A stretch of DNA of 64,000 nucleotides from Thalassobius sp965218685 (lineage in GTDB: Bacteria; Pseudomonadota; Alphaproteobacteria; Rhodobacterales; Rhodobacteraceae): NCBI RefSeq assembly GCF_965218685.1, contig NZ_OZ244657.1, positions 1,488,001 to 1,552,000 of the forward strand. Reading direction: 5' to 3'. Positions within the stretch are counted from its first letter, which is position 1, and each line of letters starts with the position of its first letter. The translations under genes were made by a program, and so were the position numbers. The notes beneath the pieces are model-generated. The model was given only the letters and a program-made list of their open reading frames with translations. It was not told the origin of the DNA and searched no databases. Below are positions 8,051 through 15,949 of the stretch, one piece after another.

Positions 8051-9511
8051 TCACAAAATTCCGAAATACTCGCGCTGTTCCCATTCGCTGACGGTGCTCA
8101 GGTAACGTTGCCATTCGGCGCGCTTGAGCTGGGACAGGTAACTGGTGAAGTCTTCCCCCAGCGCGTTGCTGAACAATGTCGAGCTTTCAAAGGCCTCGAT
8201 CGCGTCAATCAGGCTTGAAGGCAGGGCGCGGCCATCGCTGTCATAAGGCGTTTCGACCGGGGCGGGGGGATGACGCCCGGCGTTCAGCCCGTCCAGACCC
8301 GCCACAACCTGCGCGGCCAGACAGAAATAGGGGTTTGCGGCGGGTTCGGCCACGCGGTTTTCGATGCGGCTGGCCGGATCGCCGGGGGACAGTAGGGCAC
8401 GGATCATCGCGCCCCTGTTATCGGTGCCCCATTCAATCCGGTCAGGCGCCAGCTGGAAGGGTTGATAACGCTTGTACCCATTCACCGTAGGCGTCGTTAG
8501 CAGGCAGCAAGCTGGCGCATGTTCCAATAGCCCCGCGATCCACCCCGAGGCTTGCGGGGTCAGTTGCCCCTCGGTCATGGGGGTAAACAGGTTGGTGCCT
8601 TGGGCGTCCGTCAGAGACTGGTGCAGATGCCAGCCGCTGGCGGCGGTGTTATCCACCTTGGGGCGCGACATGAACGTGGCGTGCAGCCCCTCGCGGGCGC
8701 AGGTCTCTTTCACCATCGCGCGAAAGCGCATCATGTTGTCGGCGTGGGTCAGGGCGTCAGCGGGATCAAAGGTGAATTCGAACTGGCTGGGCCCCATCTC
8801 GACCTCGGTCGTGCGGACGGACAGACCCAGCGCCTGCGCATTGCGGCGCAGCATGTCCATCACCGGCTCCATCCGGTCATAGCTGGTCTCGGACAGGAAC
8901 TGGTATCCCTGATCCAGCAGTCGGGTTTTCGGGGGGCGGCCGGGCATGCCGGCATCTTTGTGTTCCAGCGCAGGATCGGTCATCTCGAAGACATGAAATT
9001 CGACCTCCAACCCGACGGTAAGCCCCATACCCATGGCGGACAGATCAGACAGCGCGCGGCGCAGCACCGGACGGGGCGCAAAGGGCAGGGGCGCGCCGTC
9101 TCGGGCATATGGATCGCAGAACAGCCAGGCCGAGTGCGGCGCCCAGGGCAGCACCCGGAAAGTATCAGGGTCGGGAACCAACAGCATGTCTGCTGCCCCG
9201 CCCAGCGATGCGACGCCAGCGGCCTCTTGGCCTTCCCATACAGGGAATACCGTGCTGTTCGAGCTGTCTTTCAGCAGCAGCGTACCCGGCACGTTCAGCC
9301 CGTCACGAAACACCGCCCCCAGCGCCGAGGAAACTACGGTTTTGCCCCGCAATATTCCGTGCGGATCGGCAAAGACCACGCGAACGGTTTCCAGCCCGTC
9401 GGCCTCGACCCGAGCGATCAATTCAGCCGCGCGGTTCAGCTGATCGGCGCTTAGCAGCTGAAGTCGAGCCAGACGTCCTGCGCTTAGGCTTTGGGCAATC
9501 GCTTGGCTCAT
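8051..9511 (-). CDS. Glutamine synthetase family protein
   Basis: ATP-dependent ligase of the GS type, 486 residues from the ATG at 9511, which is preceded by AAAAAGGACG. The reading frame continues upstream to 9931 but overlaps the Rieske gene, so the shorter form is chosen. Visible GS elements are GLEVEFHVF (metal-binding Glu), GWHLHQS, TVNGYKRY, the NRGAMIR nucleotide region and RIENRVAEPAANPYF. It is one of the GS-like paralogues that glutamylate amines rather than ammonia in some pathways; the substrate is unknown. It sits 25 bases after a Rieske oxygenase gene, an arrangement reminiscent of gamma-glutamylanilide synthase next to aniline dioxygenase, though the oxygenase here is of a different class. 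Confidence 0.85.
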   Translation of the reverse strand: MSQAIAQSLSAGRLARLQLLSADQLNRAAELIARVEADGLETVRVVFADPHGILRGKTVVSSALGAVFRDGLNVPGTLLLKDSSNSTVFPVWEGQEAAGVASLGGAADMLLVPDPDTFRVLPWAPHSAWLFCDPYARDGAPLPFAPRPVLRRALSDLSAMGMGLTVGLEVEFHVFEMTDPALEHKDAGMPGRPPKTRLLDQGYQFLSETSYDRMEPVMDMLRRNAQALGLSVRTTEVEMGPSQFEFTFDPADALTHADNMMRFRAMVKETCAREGLHATFMSRPKVDNTAASGWHLHQSLTDAQGTNLFTPMTEGQLTPQASGWIAGLLEHAPACCLLTTPTVNGYKRYQPFQLAPDRIEWGTDNRGAMIRALLSPGDPASRIENRVAEPAANPYFCLAAQVVAGLDGLNAGRHPPAPVETPYDSDGRALPSSLIDAIEAFESSTLFSNALGEDFTSYLSQLKRAEWQRYLSTVSEWEQREYFGIL

Positions 9512-9536
9512 GACGGCGTCCTTTTTCGTGCGCTGA

Positions 9537-10862
9537 TCAAACCGAGGCATCCACAGAAGCATCCCACGGACAGTTAGATCGGCGCGCGCCGTCCTCTGTG
9601 CGATAGGCCGCATCCACGTCCCCGTCGCCCGCGATCGCATCAACCGAGATGGGGCCGTGCACCTGTGACGGATCGACAGCCTGCATCGGCAGCGCATCCT
9701 CGCGCCCCTCTTGCAGGGCCGAAATCGCGGCACGCAGCATTCTGCGGTACTGGACAATGGCGATGTCGGATTTGCCCAGATGCTCTTGTGTGCGGTCCTG
9801 AATGCGGCCCATGCTTTCGACGGCCCATTGGTCGTGGACGTTGATGTCCAGCCCCATGCCGGTATAGGTCTCGCTTGCCTGCTCCTCGGGGTCGTAGCCA
9901 TAGTTGTTGTGGCGCCCCTTAAGCGGGGCATAATCCGGCAGGCGGTGTTCCTTCAGGCGCTGGGCGCGCATCAGGTCCTTGTCCACCGGCGCGTCAAAGC
10001 TGGTGAAGATCGAGTACCAATAGCAATTTTCGTCATCCACCGGCACGTGCCATTGCGTGATCGTCATCTGGCGGGACATGGGGATGCAGATCGCCTCGGG
10101 GAAGATCTGGTTGGTGATGCGTACATGCACACGCCCGTCCTCAAGATGGCGCAGGGCGGTGATCTTCAGGCCATAGTCGGTGACGTCCGCGCTGATGTCC
10201 GGGCGGGGATAGTCGCGCAGCAACTTCGTCATAGGAATCTCGGTGTTGGCGGCCTTATCGCGGAACTGCTTGCCATAGCTGTCGGCGGGGTCTTCATCCT
10301 GCAAAAACCGGTGCAGAAACGAGGCATGGGCAGGGTCGATCCCTACCTCCATCGCCTGCAGCCAATTGCATTCCCACAGGCCCTTGAAGGCAAAGACATG
10401 GGTGTCGGGGGCGCGAAAACAGTCGAAATCGGGGAAGTCAGGCGCCTCGCCCGGACCCATATAGGCCCAGATGATGCCTGCGCGTTCCACCACCGGGTAG
10501 GACCGCGCCTTGATGTTTTCATGCATGCGAGAGCCTTCGGGCTCGGCCGGCTGTTCCACGCATTGTCCGGTGCGATCAAAGTGCCAGCCATGGAAAGGGC
10601 AGCGCAGCCCGTTGTCTTCAAGACGGCCAAAGCACATGTCCGCGCCGCGGTGCGGGCAATGACGCTGGATCAGGCCCAACTGGCCTTGTTCGTCGCGGAA
10701 CAGCACCAGTTTTTCACCCATCAGGTGAACCGGCACCACGGGGCGTTTTACGTTCAGTTCTTCGGCCAATGCGGCAGGTTGCCAATAGCGGCGCAGCACC
10801 TCGCCTGCATCCGAGCCGGGGCCGACCCGCGTTAGACTATCATTCAGGCTTTGGCTTATCAT
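9537..10862 (-). CDS. Rieske non-heme iron oxygenase, phthalate dioxygenase type
   Basis: Oxygenase component of a ring-hydroxylating or demethylating system, 441 residues from the ATG at 10862 (GGGAGGGACC upstream). The Rieske [2Fe-2S] ligands are C69-x-H71 and C88-x2-H91 (HCPHRGADM, CPFHGWHFD). The catalytic iron site contains D176, H179 and H184 (IDPAHASFLH). The stretch ESMGRIQDRTQEHLG is characteristic of the phthalate 4,5-dioxygenase group, which works as an alpha-only oligomer, so absence of a beta subunit gene is expected. No reductase gene is nearby. It is co-transcribed with the GS-like gene and divergent from the DctB/DctD-TRAP genes, suggesting that the imported compound is its substrate (inference). 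Confidence 0.88.
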   Translation of the reverse strand: MISQSLNDSLTRVGPGSDAGEVLRRYWQPAALAEELNVKRPVVPVHLMGEKLVLFRDEQGQLGLIQRHCPHRGADMCFGRLEDNGLRCPFHGWHFDRTGQCVEQPAEPEGSRMHENIKARSYPVVERAGIIWAYMGPGEAPDFPDFDCFRAPDTHVFAFKGLWECNWLQAMEVGIDPAHASFLHRFLQDEDPADSYGKQFRDKAANTEIPMTKLLRDYPRPDISADVTDYGLKITALRHLEDGRVHVRITNQIFPEAICIPMSRQMTITQWHVPVDDENCYWYSIFTSFDAPVDKDLMRAQRLKEHRLPDYAPLKGRHNNYGYDPEEQASETYTGMGLDINVHDQWAVESMGRIQDRTQEHLGKSDIAIVQYRRMLRAAISALQEGREDALPMQAVDPSQVHGPISVDAIAGDGDVDAAYRTEDGARRSNCPWDASVDASV

Positions 10863-11032
10863 GGCTGGTCCCTCCCTTTTATCCCTCAGGGGCAGCGTAG
10901 CAGGCAGATGTCCGCAGCGACAAGCGTTGCGGCAGGACATAACGCAGCGGCAGGGCGGACTGCCCGCCTACGCGGCGTTGCGCAAGGGATGAATGGCTTG
11001 CCTTGGCGCCGGGTTCCGGCCTATCGACGGGT

Positions 11033-12760
11033 ATGCGCCAACTTTCGGTTCTCTTGTCGGTTCTTGCGACGCTCGTCGTCGCGGTCGGAGTTTTCCGGGT
11101 CTCGCACGGGTATTTCCAGTCCGAGGAAACGTTGAAAGCCCAGGGGCGCCTTGCGGTTTACCAAGGTTCTGTCGTGACCGAGCTGGAACGGTTTGCTCAT
11201 CTGACCCACGTTCTGGCTCGCGACGCGGCGGTGATCGAAGCCGTGCAGGGGGGCGCGGTAATTCCGGTAAGTGCCAAGCTGGAGGATTTCGCGCTGAAGG
11301 CCGGGATCGAGTCGATCTATCTGATCGGGGCCGATGGCAAGACGATTGCGGCTTCGAACTATCGCCTGGAAAACAGCTTTGTTGGTCAGAACTATGCGTT
11401 CCGCCCCTATTTTCAGCAGGCCCTGGCAGGTCAGCAAGGCAGGTTCTATGCGATCGGGGCCACGACGGGCCTGTCGGGCTATTTCATAGCGGACGGGGTG
11501 CGCGATGGGCAGGGTATCGTGGTGGGTGTCATCGCCATCAAGATCGGGTTCCCACTGCTCGAGCAAAGCTGGCAGAACTCGGGCGAGCATGTGCTGCTTG
11601 CCAACGAGGACGGTGTGGTGCTGCTGACCTCGGATCCGGCGTGGCGCTATCGTGTGCTGGCGCCTCTGACGCAGCAGCAGCGCTCTCGTATCGAGCAGGC
11701 CCGCCAATTTCCCGCCCAGCCATTGGCGCCGTTAGAATGGGAAACCCTGCCTGATCAGCGCGCCCGGATCGGCGGCGAAACCCGTATCCACCTGACGGCC
11801 GAGGTGCCACCGCACGGGTGGGGGTTGCACTATTTCGCCTCGGATGCGCAGGCGCTGGCGCGGGCTTGGTTGGTTACAGCGGTGGTGGTTTTCGCAGCCG
11901 CAACGGCGCTGATCCTTTACCAGGTTCGCCGCGCCCGTCGGGTGGGGGCAGCCCTGGCCCGGTCCGAACGCGAAGAGGCCGCCCTGCGCAAAGCCAACGC
12001 GCAGCTGGCCATCGAGATCGAGGACCGGCGGACAGCGGAACGCCGACTCAAACGCACCCAGGACGAGCTGGAACGCGCCAGCCGTCTGGCTGCGCTGGGA
12101 CAGCTTGCGGCCTCGGTGACGCATGAATTGGGCCAGCCCATTGCGGCGATGCGAAACCACCTTGTCGCCACCGAGATCGGTGGAACCGGACCCGCGCCTC
12201 TGGTCCGCAAGATCGGCGATCTGGTTGAACGGATGGAGGGCATCACCCGGCAGTTGAAATTCTTCGCCACCTCGGACGCCGAACCCTTTTCCGAGGTGAA
12301 TTTGCACGACGCTTTGCAGACCTCTCTGGCGCTGCTGGAGCCGAACCTTGCCGCCTCGGGGACGCAGGTGCAGACCAAGGCCCCGGACACGCCCGTATTG
12401 GTGCGGGGCAGCCGATTGCGGATCGAGCAGGTGATGACCAACCTTTTGCGCAACGCCATCGACGCCAGCGATGACAGCAGCCCCCCGCGCGTCCAGATCC
12501 GGCTTGGCGGCTCACCCACCGAGGCATGGTTCGAGATCGAGGATAACGGACACGGTCTGGGTAAGGCCGCGCTGGCCGATCTGCAGGAACCCTTCGTGAC
12601 CACCCGCGCCAGCGGCCAGGGTATGGGGCTGGGGCTGGCGATCTCGGCCAGTATCGTGAAGGATCACCACGGAACAATGACAGCGCGGAATTCGGACACG
12701 GGCGGGGCGGTGTTTCGCGTCGTCTTGCCAACCCTGACAACGGATGAAAACACGGCATGA
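11033..12760 (+). CDS. dctB: Sensor histidine kinase, DctB-like
   Basis: Membrane sensor of a two-component system, 575 residues. One membrane segment lies at residues about 3-20 and a second (AWLVTAVVVFAAATALIL) near residue 290; between them is a periplasmic double-Cache ligand domain. A coiled linker leads to HisKA (QLAASVTHELGQPIAA, phospho-accepting His) and HATPase (NLLRNAIDAS, EDNGHGLG, GMGLGLAIS). I chose the ATG at 11033; a TTG in frame at 11003 with AGGGA 13 bases upstream is the alternative. It overlaps dctD by 4 bases and precedes the TRAP genes, so it should sense the substrate of that importer. Confidence 0.9.
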   Translation: MRQLSVLLSVLATLVVAVGVFRVSHGYFQSEETLKAQGRLAVYQGSVVTELERFAHLTHVLARDAAVIEAVQGGAVIPVSAKLEDFALKAGIESIYLIGADGKTIAASNYRLENSFVGQNYAFRPYFQQALAGQQGRFYAIGATTGLSGYFIADGVRDGQGIVVGVIAIKIGFPLLEQSWQNSGEHVLLANEDGVVLLTSDPAWRYRVLAPLTQQQRSRIEQARQFPAQPLAPLEWETLPDQRARIGGETRIHLTAEVPPHGWGLHYFASDAQALARAWLVTAVVVFAAATALILYQVRRARRVGAALARSEREEAALRKANAQLAIEIEDRRTAERRLKRTQDELERASRLAALGQLAASVTHELGQPIAAMRNHLVATEIGGTGPAPLVRKIGDLVERMEGITRQLKFFATSDAEPFSEVNLHDALQTSLALLEPNLAASGTQVQTKAPDTPVLVRGSRLRIEQVMTNLLRNAIDASDDSSPPRVQIRLGGSPTEAWFEIEDNGHGLGKAALADLQEPFVTTRASGQGMGLGLAISASIVKDHHGTMTARNSDTGGAVFRVVLPTLTTDENTA

Positions 12761-14094
12761 ATATCCAGACTCACAGTATCCTTGTGATCGATGACGACAA
12801 ATCCATGCGGCAGTCGCTGGAGGAGTTGCTGATCGCCGCAGGCTGGCAGGTGAACGCGGTGTCGCGCGCGGCAACGGGGCTGGAGCGTCTGGCCCAGACC
12901 CAGCCTGACGTGATCTTGTCGGACGTGCGGATGCCGGGAATGAACGGGCTGGAGCTGCTTGAAGCACTGGACAAAAACACCGCCCCGCCGCTGGTACTTA
13001 TCTCGGCGCACGGGGACATTCCGATGGCCGTTAAGGCAATACAGGACGGCGCCTACAGCTTTCTTGAAAAACCATACGAGCCGCGCCGCCTGCTGACCAT
13101 TCTGACCCATGCAGCACAGCAGCACCGGATGCGGCAAAGCAACTCGCGCCTGAAAGAGCGGCTTTTCCGCCTGTCTGGCCTGGATCGTGTGCTGCTAGGG
13201 CGCACGCCTCAGGTGGTGCAGTTGCGGGCCGAAGTCATGGATCTGGCCGACGCCGGTGCGCCCGTGTTGATCGAGGGAGAGACCGGCACTGGCAAAGAGC
13301 TGGTCGCCCGGGCCCTGCACGATTTGGGCCCCAACCCTGACGCGCCTTTCCTTGCGCTTAACTGCGCGGCCCTGTCCCCTGACACGTTCGAGCCCGAGAT
13401 GTTCGGTATCGCGGGGCAAACCGACGGGCGGCTGCGCGCAGCCTCAGGGGGGACGCTGTTTCTGGACGAGGTCTGCTCGTGTCCGCTGGCGGTACAGGCC
13501 AAGCTGCTGCGGGTGATCGAGGATCAGCAAATCCTGCCCGTTGGTGGGCAGACCTCGGTGCCGGTCAGCCTGCGCATCATCTCGGCCACGAACGAGGATG
13601 TGGACAAGGCGGTGCAGGACAAGCGCTTGCGTCAGGACCTGTTGTTTCGGATCAACACGATGGTTCTGGGCCTGCCTTCGTTGCGGCAGCGGCGCGATGA
13701 CCTGACTCTGCTATCCGCGCATTTCCTGGAAATTTACGCGCGCATCTACGAAACAAGTGTGCCTCAGATCACACAGGATGACCTGGCCGCGCTGATGGCC
13801 CATGACTGGCCCGGAAACGTGCGTGAGCTGCGCAGTGTCTGCGAGCGGCGGGTGCTGGCCGCGCGGCGAGGGGCCGGATCAATGGCACAGGCGATCCGCA
13901 CGGATCAGACGCTGGACGATGTCCCCGATACCCTGCGCGAGGCCGTCGCGGCCTTTGAACGCGAGCTGATCGGCAAGGCCATCAAAGTCCACGAGGGAAA
14001 GATGGATGCGGCCGCCGAGGCGTTGGGCATCGGGCGGCGCACCCTGAACGAAAAGATCGTCAAACTGGGGCTGGACAAGGACGCCTTGCTGTAG
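12757..14094 (+). CDS. dctD: DctD-like response regulator (AAA+ type) lacking the GAFTGA loop
   Basis: Cytoplasmic regulator of 445 residues. The receiver domain has the acidic pocket (VIDDDKSMR), the phosphorylation site in ILSDVRMPGMNG and the conserved Lys in FLEKPY. The AAA+ domain has Walker A (GETGTGKEL) and Walker B (GGTLFLDEV). The C-terminus is a Fis-type helix-turn-helix (AAEALGIGRRTLNEKIVKL). Between EMFG and the Walker B region only about a dozen residues remain (IAGQTDGRLRAAS) and the GAFTGA loop that contacts sigma-54 is absent. This suggests activation without sigma-54, as known for Rhodobacter capsulatus NtrC. It probably controls the TRAP operon downstream. Confidence 0.92.
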   Translation: MNIQTHSILVIDDDKSMRQSLEELLIAAGWQVNAVSRAATGLERLAQTQPDVILSDVRMPGMNGLELLEALDKNTAPPLVLISAHGDIPMAVKAIQDGAYSFLEKPYEPRRLLTILTHAAQQHRMRQSNSRLKERLFRLSGLDRVLLGRTPQVVQLRAEVMDLADAGAPVLIEGETGTGKELVARALHDLGPNPDAPFLALNCAALSPDTFEPEMFGIAGQTDGRLRAASGGTLFLDEVCSCPLAVQAKLLRVIEDQQILPVGGQTSVPVSLRIISATNEDVDKAVQDKRLRQDLLFRINTMVLGLPSLRQRRDDLTLLSAHFLEIYARIYETSVPQITQDDLAALMAHDWPGNVRELRSVCERRVLAARRGAGSMAQAIRTDQTLDDVPDTLREAVAAFERELIGKAIKVHEGKMDAAAEALGIGRRTLNEKIVKLGLDKDALL

Positions 14095-14095
14095 G

Positions 14096-14113
14096 CCTGC
14101 GGAAATCCGCAGG
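14096..14113. promoter_or_regulatory. Perfect palindrome between dctD and dctP
   Basis: CCTGCGGA-AA-TCCGCAGG is a perfect 8-2-8 inverted repeat one base after the dctD stop codon and 100 bases before the dctP start. No T-run follows, so it is a poor rho-independent terminator. It may be an operator for DctD or another regulator of the TRAP genes, or a weak hairpin in the transcript. Confidence 0.5.
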
Positions 14114-14213
14114 ACGGCCCCGCACATCCCCGCATTTTCCTTCATAGTCCCCTGCTTTGCGCTGACGGATACTTGGCCCAGTCACAACACGCGTGCTTCT
14201 GGGAGGAACCATA

Positions 14214-15224
14214 ATGCGCAAATATATTTCCCGCGCGGCCATCGCTGCCGTTTCCGTCGCTTTCGCCACCGAGGCCATGGCAACCGAATGGAGCGTGTCC
14301 CTGTGGGGCAAACGCCGCGCCTTTACCGAACATGTGGAAAAACTGGCCGAGCTGGTCAGCGCAAAGACCAATGGCGAGTTCACCATGAACATCAGCTATG
14401 GCGGCCTGTCCAAGAACAAGGAAAACTTGGACGGTATTTCCATCGGCGCGTTCGAAATGGCTCAGTTCTGCGCGGGTTATCACCGCGACAAGAACCCCTC
14501 GATCACCGTTCTGGAACTGCCCTTCCTGGGTGTCGCCAGTCTGGAGCAAGAGATCGAGCTGTCGATGGCCGTCTATCAGCACCCTGCCACCGTTAAGGAC
14601 CTGGAACGCTGGAACGCCACGCTGCTGATGCCCTCGCCGCTGCCGCAGTACAATATCGTGGGCATGGGAGACGCGCCGGCGACGCTGGAAGATTTTGTAG
14701 GTCTGACCGTCCGTGCCACCGGCGGCATTGGCGCCGCGATGAAAACCATCGGCGCCGTGCCCACCTCGATGTCCGCATCCGAGGTGCGTCAAGCGATGGA
14801 TAGCGGTGTGATCAAGGCCGTCAGCTTTGCACCCCACGCGCATATGTCCTTCGGCACTATCGAAAATGGCACATGGTGGACCACCAACCTGAACCCCGGC
14901 ACCGTGAACTGTCCGGTTGTCGTGAACACCGAAGCGTTGGAGGATCTGCCCGCCGATCACCGCGAGGCTCTGCTAAGCTCGATCCCCGAGGCGCTGAGCC
15001 ATTACGTGGACAACTACAACAACAAGACCATGAGCGCCTGGGGCCCCGCCCTGGACGAACGAGGGATCAAGCGCGTGACCTTCTCGGATGCTGAACTGGC
15101 CGCATTCGAAGCTGCTGCAGCCGCCCCCGCCGCCCAGGCCTGGATCGAGCAGAACAGCGCCCGCGGTCTGCCCGCGCAAGATCTGTATGACCTTGTCACC
15201 GGCATGATTGCTGCGGCCAAGTAA
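14214..15224 (+). CDS. dctP: TRAP transporter substrate-binding protein, DctP family
   Basis: Periplasmic binding protein of 336 residues that delivers a carboxylated substrate to the DctQM permease. The ATG at 14214 has GGGAGG 7 bases upstream; an in-frame start at 14193 would put the ribosome site inside the gene. A signal peptide occupies residues 1 to about 24 (ending AMA). The family pattern is clear: VRATGGIGAAM carries the Arg that usually binds the ligand carboxylate, followed by SASEVRQAMDSGVI. DctB/DctD lie upstream and the permease genes follow after a hairpin. The ligand cannot be named; the neighbouring Rieske oxygenase favours an aromatic or cyclic acid over a plain C4 acid. Confidence 0.9.
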   Translation: MRKYISRAAIAAVSVAFATEAMATEWSVSLWGKRRAFTEHVEKLAELVSAKTNGEFTMNISYGGLSKNKENLDGISIGAFEMAQFCAGYHRDKNPSITVLELPFLGVASLEQEIELSMAVYQHPATVKDLERWNATLLMPSPLPQYNIVGMGDAPATLEDFVGLTVRATGGIGAAMKTIGAVPTSMSASEVRQAMDSGVIKAVSFAPHAHMSFGTIENGTWWTTNLNPGTVNCPVVVNTEALEDLPADHREALLSSIPEALSHYVDNYNNKTMSAWGPALDERGIKRVTFSDAELAAFEAAAAAPAAQAWIEQNSARGLPAQDLYDLVTGMIAAAK

Positions 15225-15231
15225 GCCCTTC

Positions 15232-15259
15232 GACCCGCGCCAGCTTATTGGCGCGGGTC
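15232..15259 (+). terminator. Intercistronic attenuating terminator between dctP and dctQ
   Basis: GACCCGCGCCA and TGGCGCGGGTC form a perfect 11-base-pair stem with loop GCTTAT, followed by CTTCTTTT. Lying 8 bases after the dctP stop and 33 before dctQ, it should allow partial readthrough, giving more binding protein than permease, as is common for binding-protein-dependent transporters. Confidence 0.8.
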
Positions 15260-15292
15260 CTTCTTTTCCCCATAATTTAACGGAGAGTCGTC

Positions 15293-15949
15293 ATGGCGGG
15301 ATCATCCCTCGTGCTGACAGACGACAGCCGCCTCAGCCAGATCGACAGGGGGCTATACCGGCTCGAAGGCGTTCTGGCGTTGCTAAGCGGCCTTGCTGTC
15401 TTTTCCCTGATGTTGCTTGCGGTGTTTTCCGTGGGCGGCCGTAACCTGATCAACCAGCCGCTGCCCGGATACGTTGACTGGATCGAGCAAGCCATGCCGC
15501 TGATTGCCTTCATGGGCATCGCCTACACCCAGCGGGACGGGGGACACATTCGCATGGACATGCTGGTGGGTGCGTTGAAAGGGCGCCCGCTTTATGCCGC
15601 CGAGATGCTGACCACCAGCCTGATCCTTGTGTTGATGGTGTTGTTGGTCTGGGGCAGTTGGGCGCATTTCGACCGTAGCTTCGATTTCGCCTCGCCGATG
15701 TGGAGCCGTGACAGTTCCATGGACATCTCGCTGCCCTTGTGGCCCGCGAAATTATTGGCGCCCGTTGCTTTCAGCGTTCTGTGCCTTCGCCTGGTTCTGC
15801 AGCTTTGGGGGTATGGGCGCGCTTTTGTGCTGGGCCTGGTCGAGCCCGTTGCCGTGCCGCTGGTCCTGTCCGCTGCCGCACAGGCCGCCGAAGAGGCAAG
15901 CCTGCTAAGCGACGCTGATCCTGTCGATGACCTCAAGGAGCGCCGCTGA
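15293..15949 (+). CDS. dctQ: TRAP transporter small permease, DctQ family
   Basis: Inner-membrane protein of 218 residues with four predicted membrane segments (around residues 28-50, 64-83, 105-123 and 150-172), the usual layout of DctQ. CGGAGAG precedes the ATG. The stop codon overlaps the dctM start by one base. It pairs with the large permease DctM to form the sodium-driven TRAP channel. Confidence 0.88.
   Translation: MAGSSLVLTDDSRLSQIDRGLYRLEGVLALLSGLAVFSLMLLAVFSVGGRNLINQPLPGYVDWIEQAMPLIAFMGIAYTQRDGGHIRMDMLVGALKGRPLYAAEMLTTSLILVLMVLLVWGSWAHFDRSFDFASPMWSRDSSMDISLPLWPAKLLAPVAFSVLCLRLVLQLWGYGRAFVLGLVEPVAVPLVLSAAAQAAEEASLLSDADPVDDLKERR

Noticed and set aside
14114..14213. Sigma-54 promoter before dctP
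   Set aside because: TTGGCCC at 14173 recalls the -24 element, but no TTGCA-like -12 element follows at the right distance.
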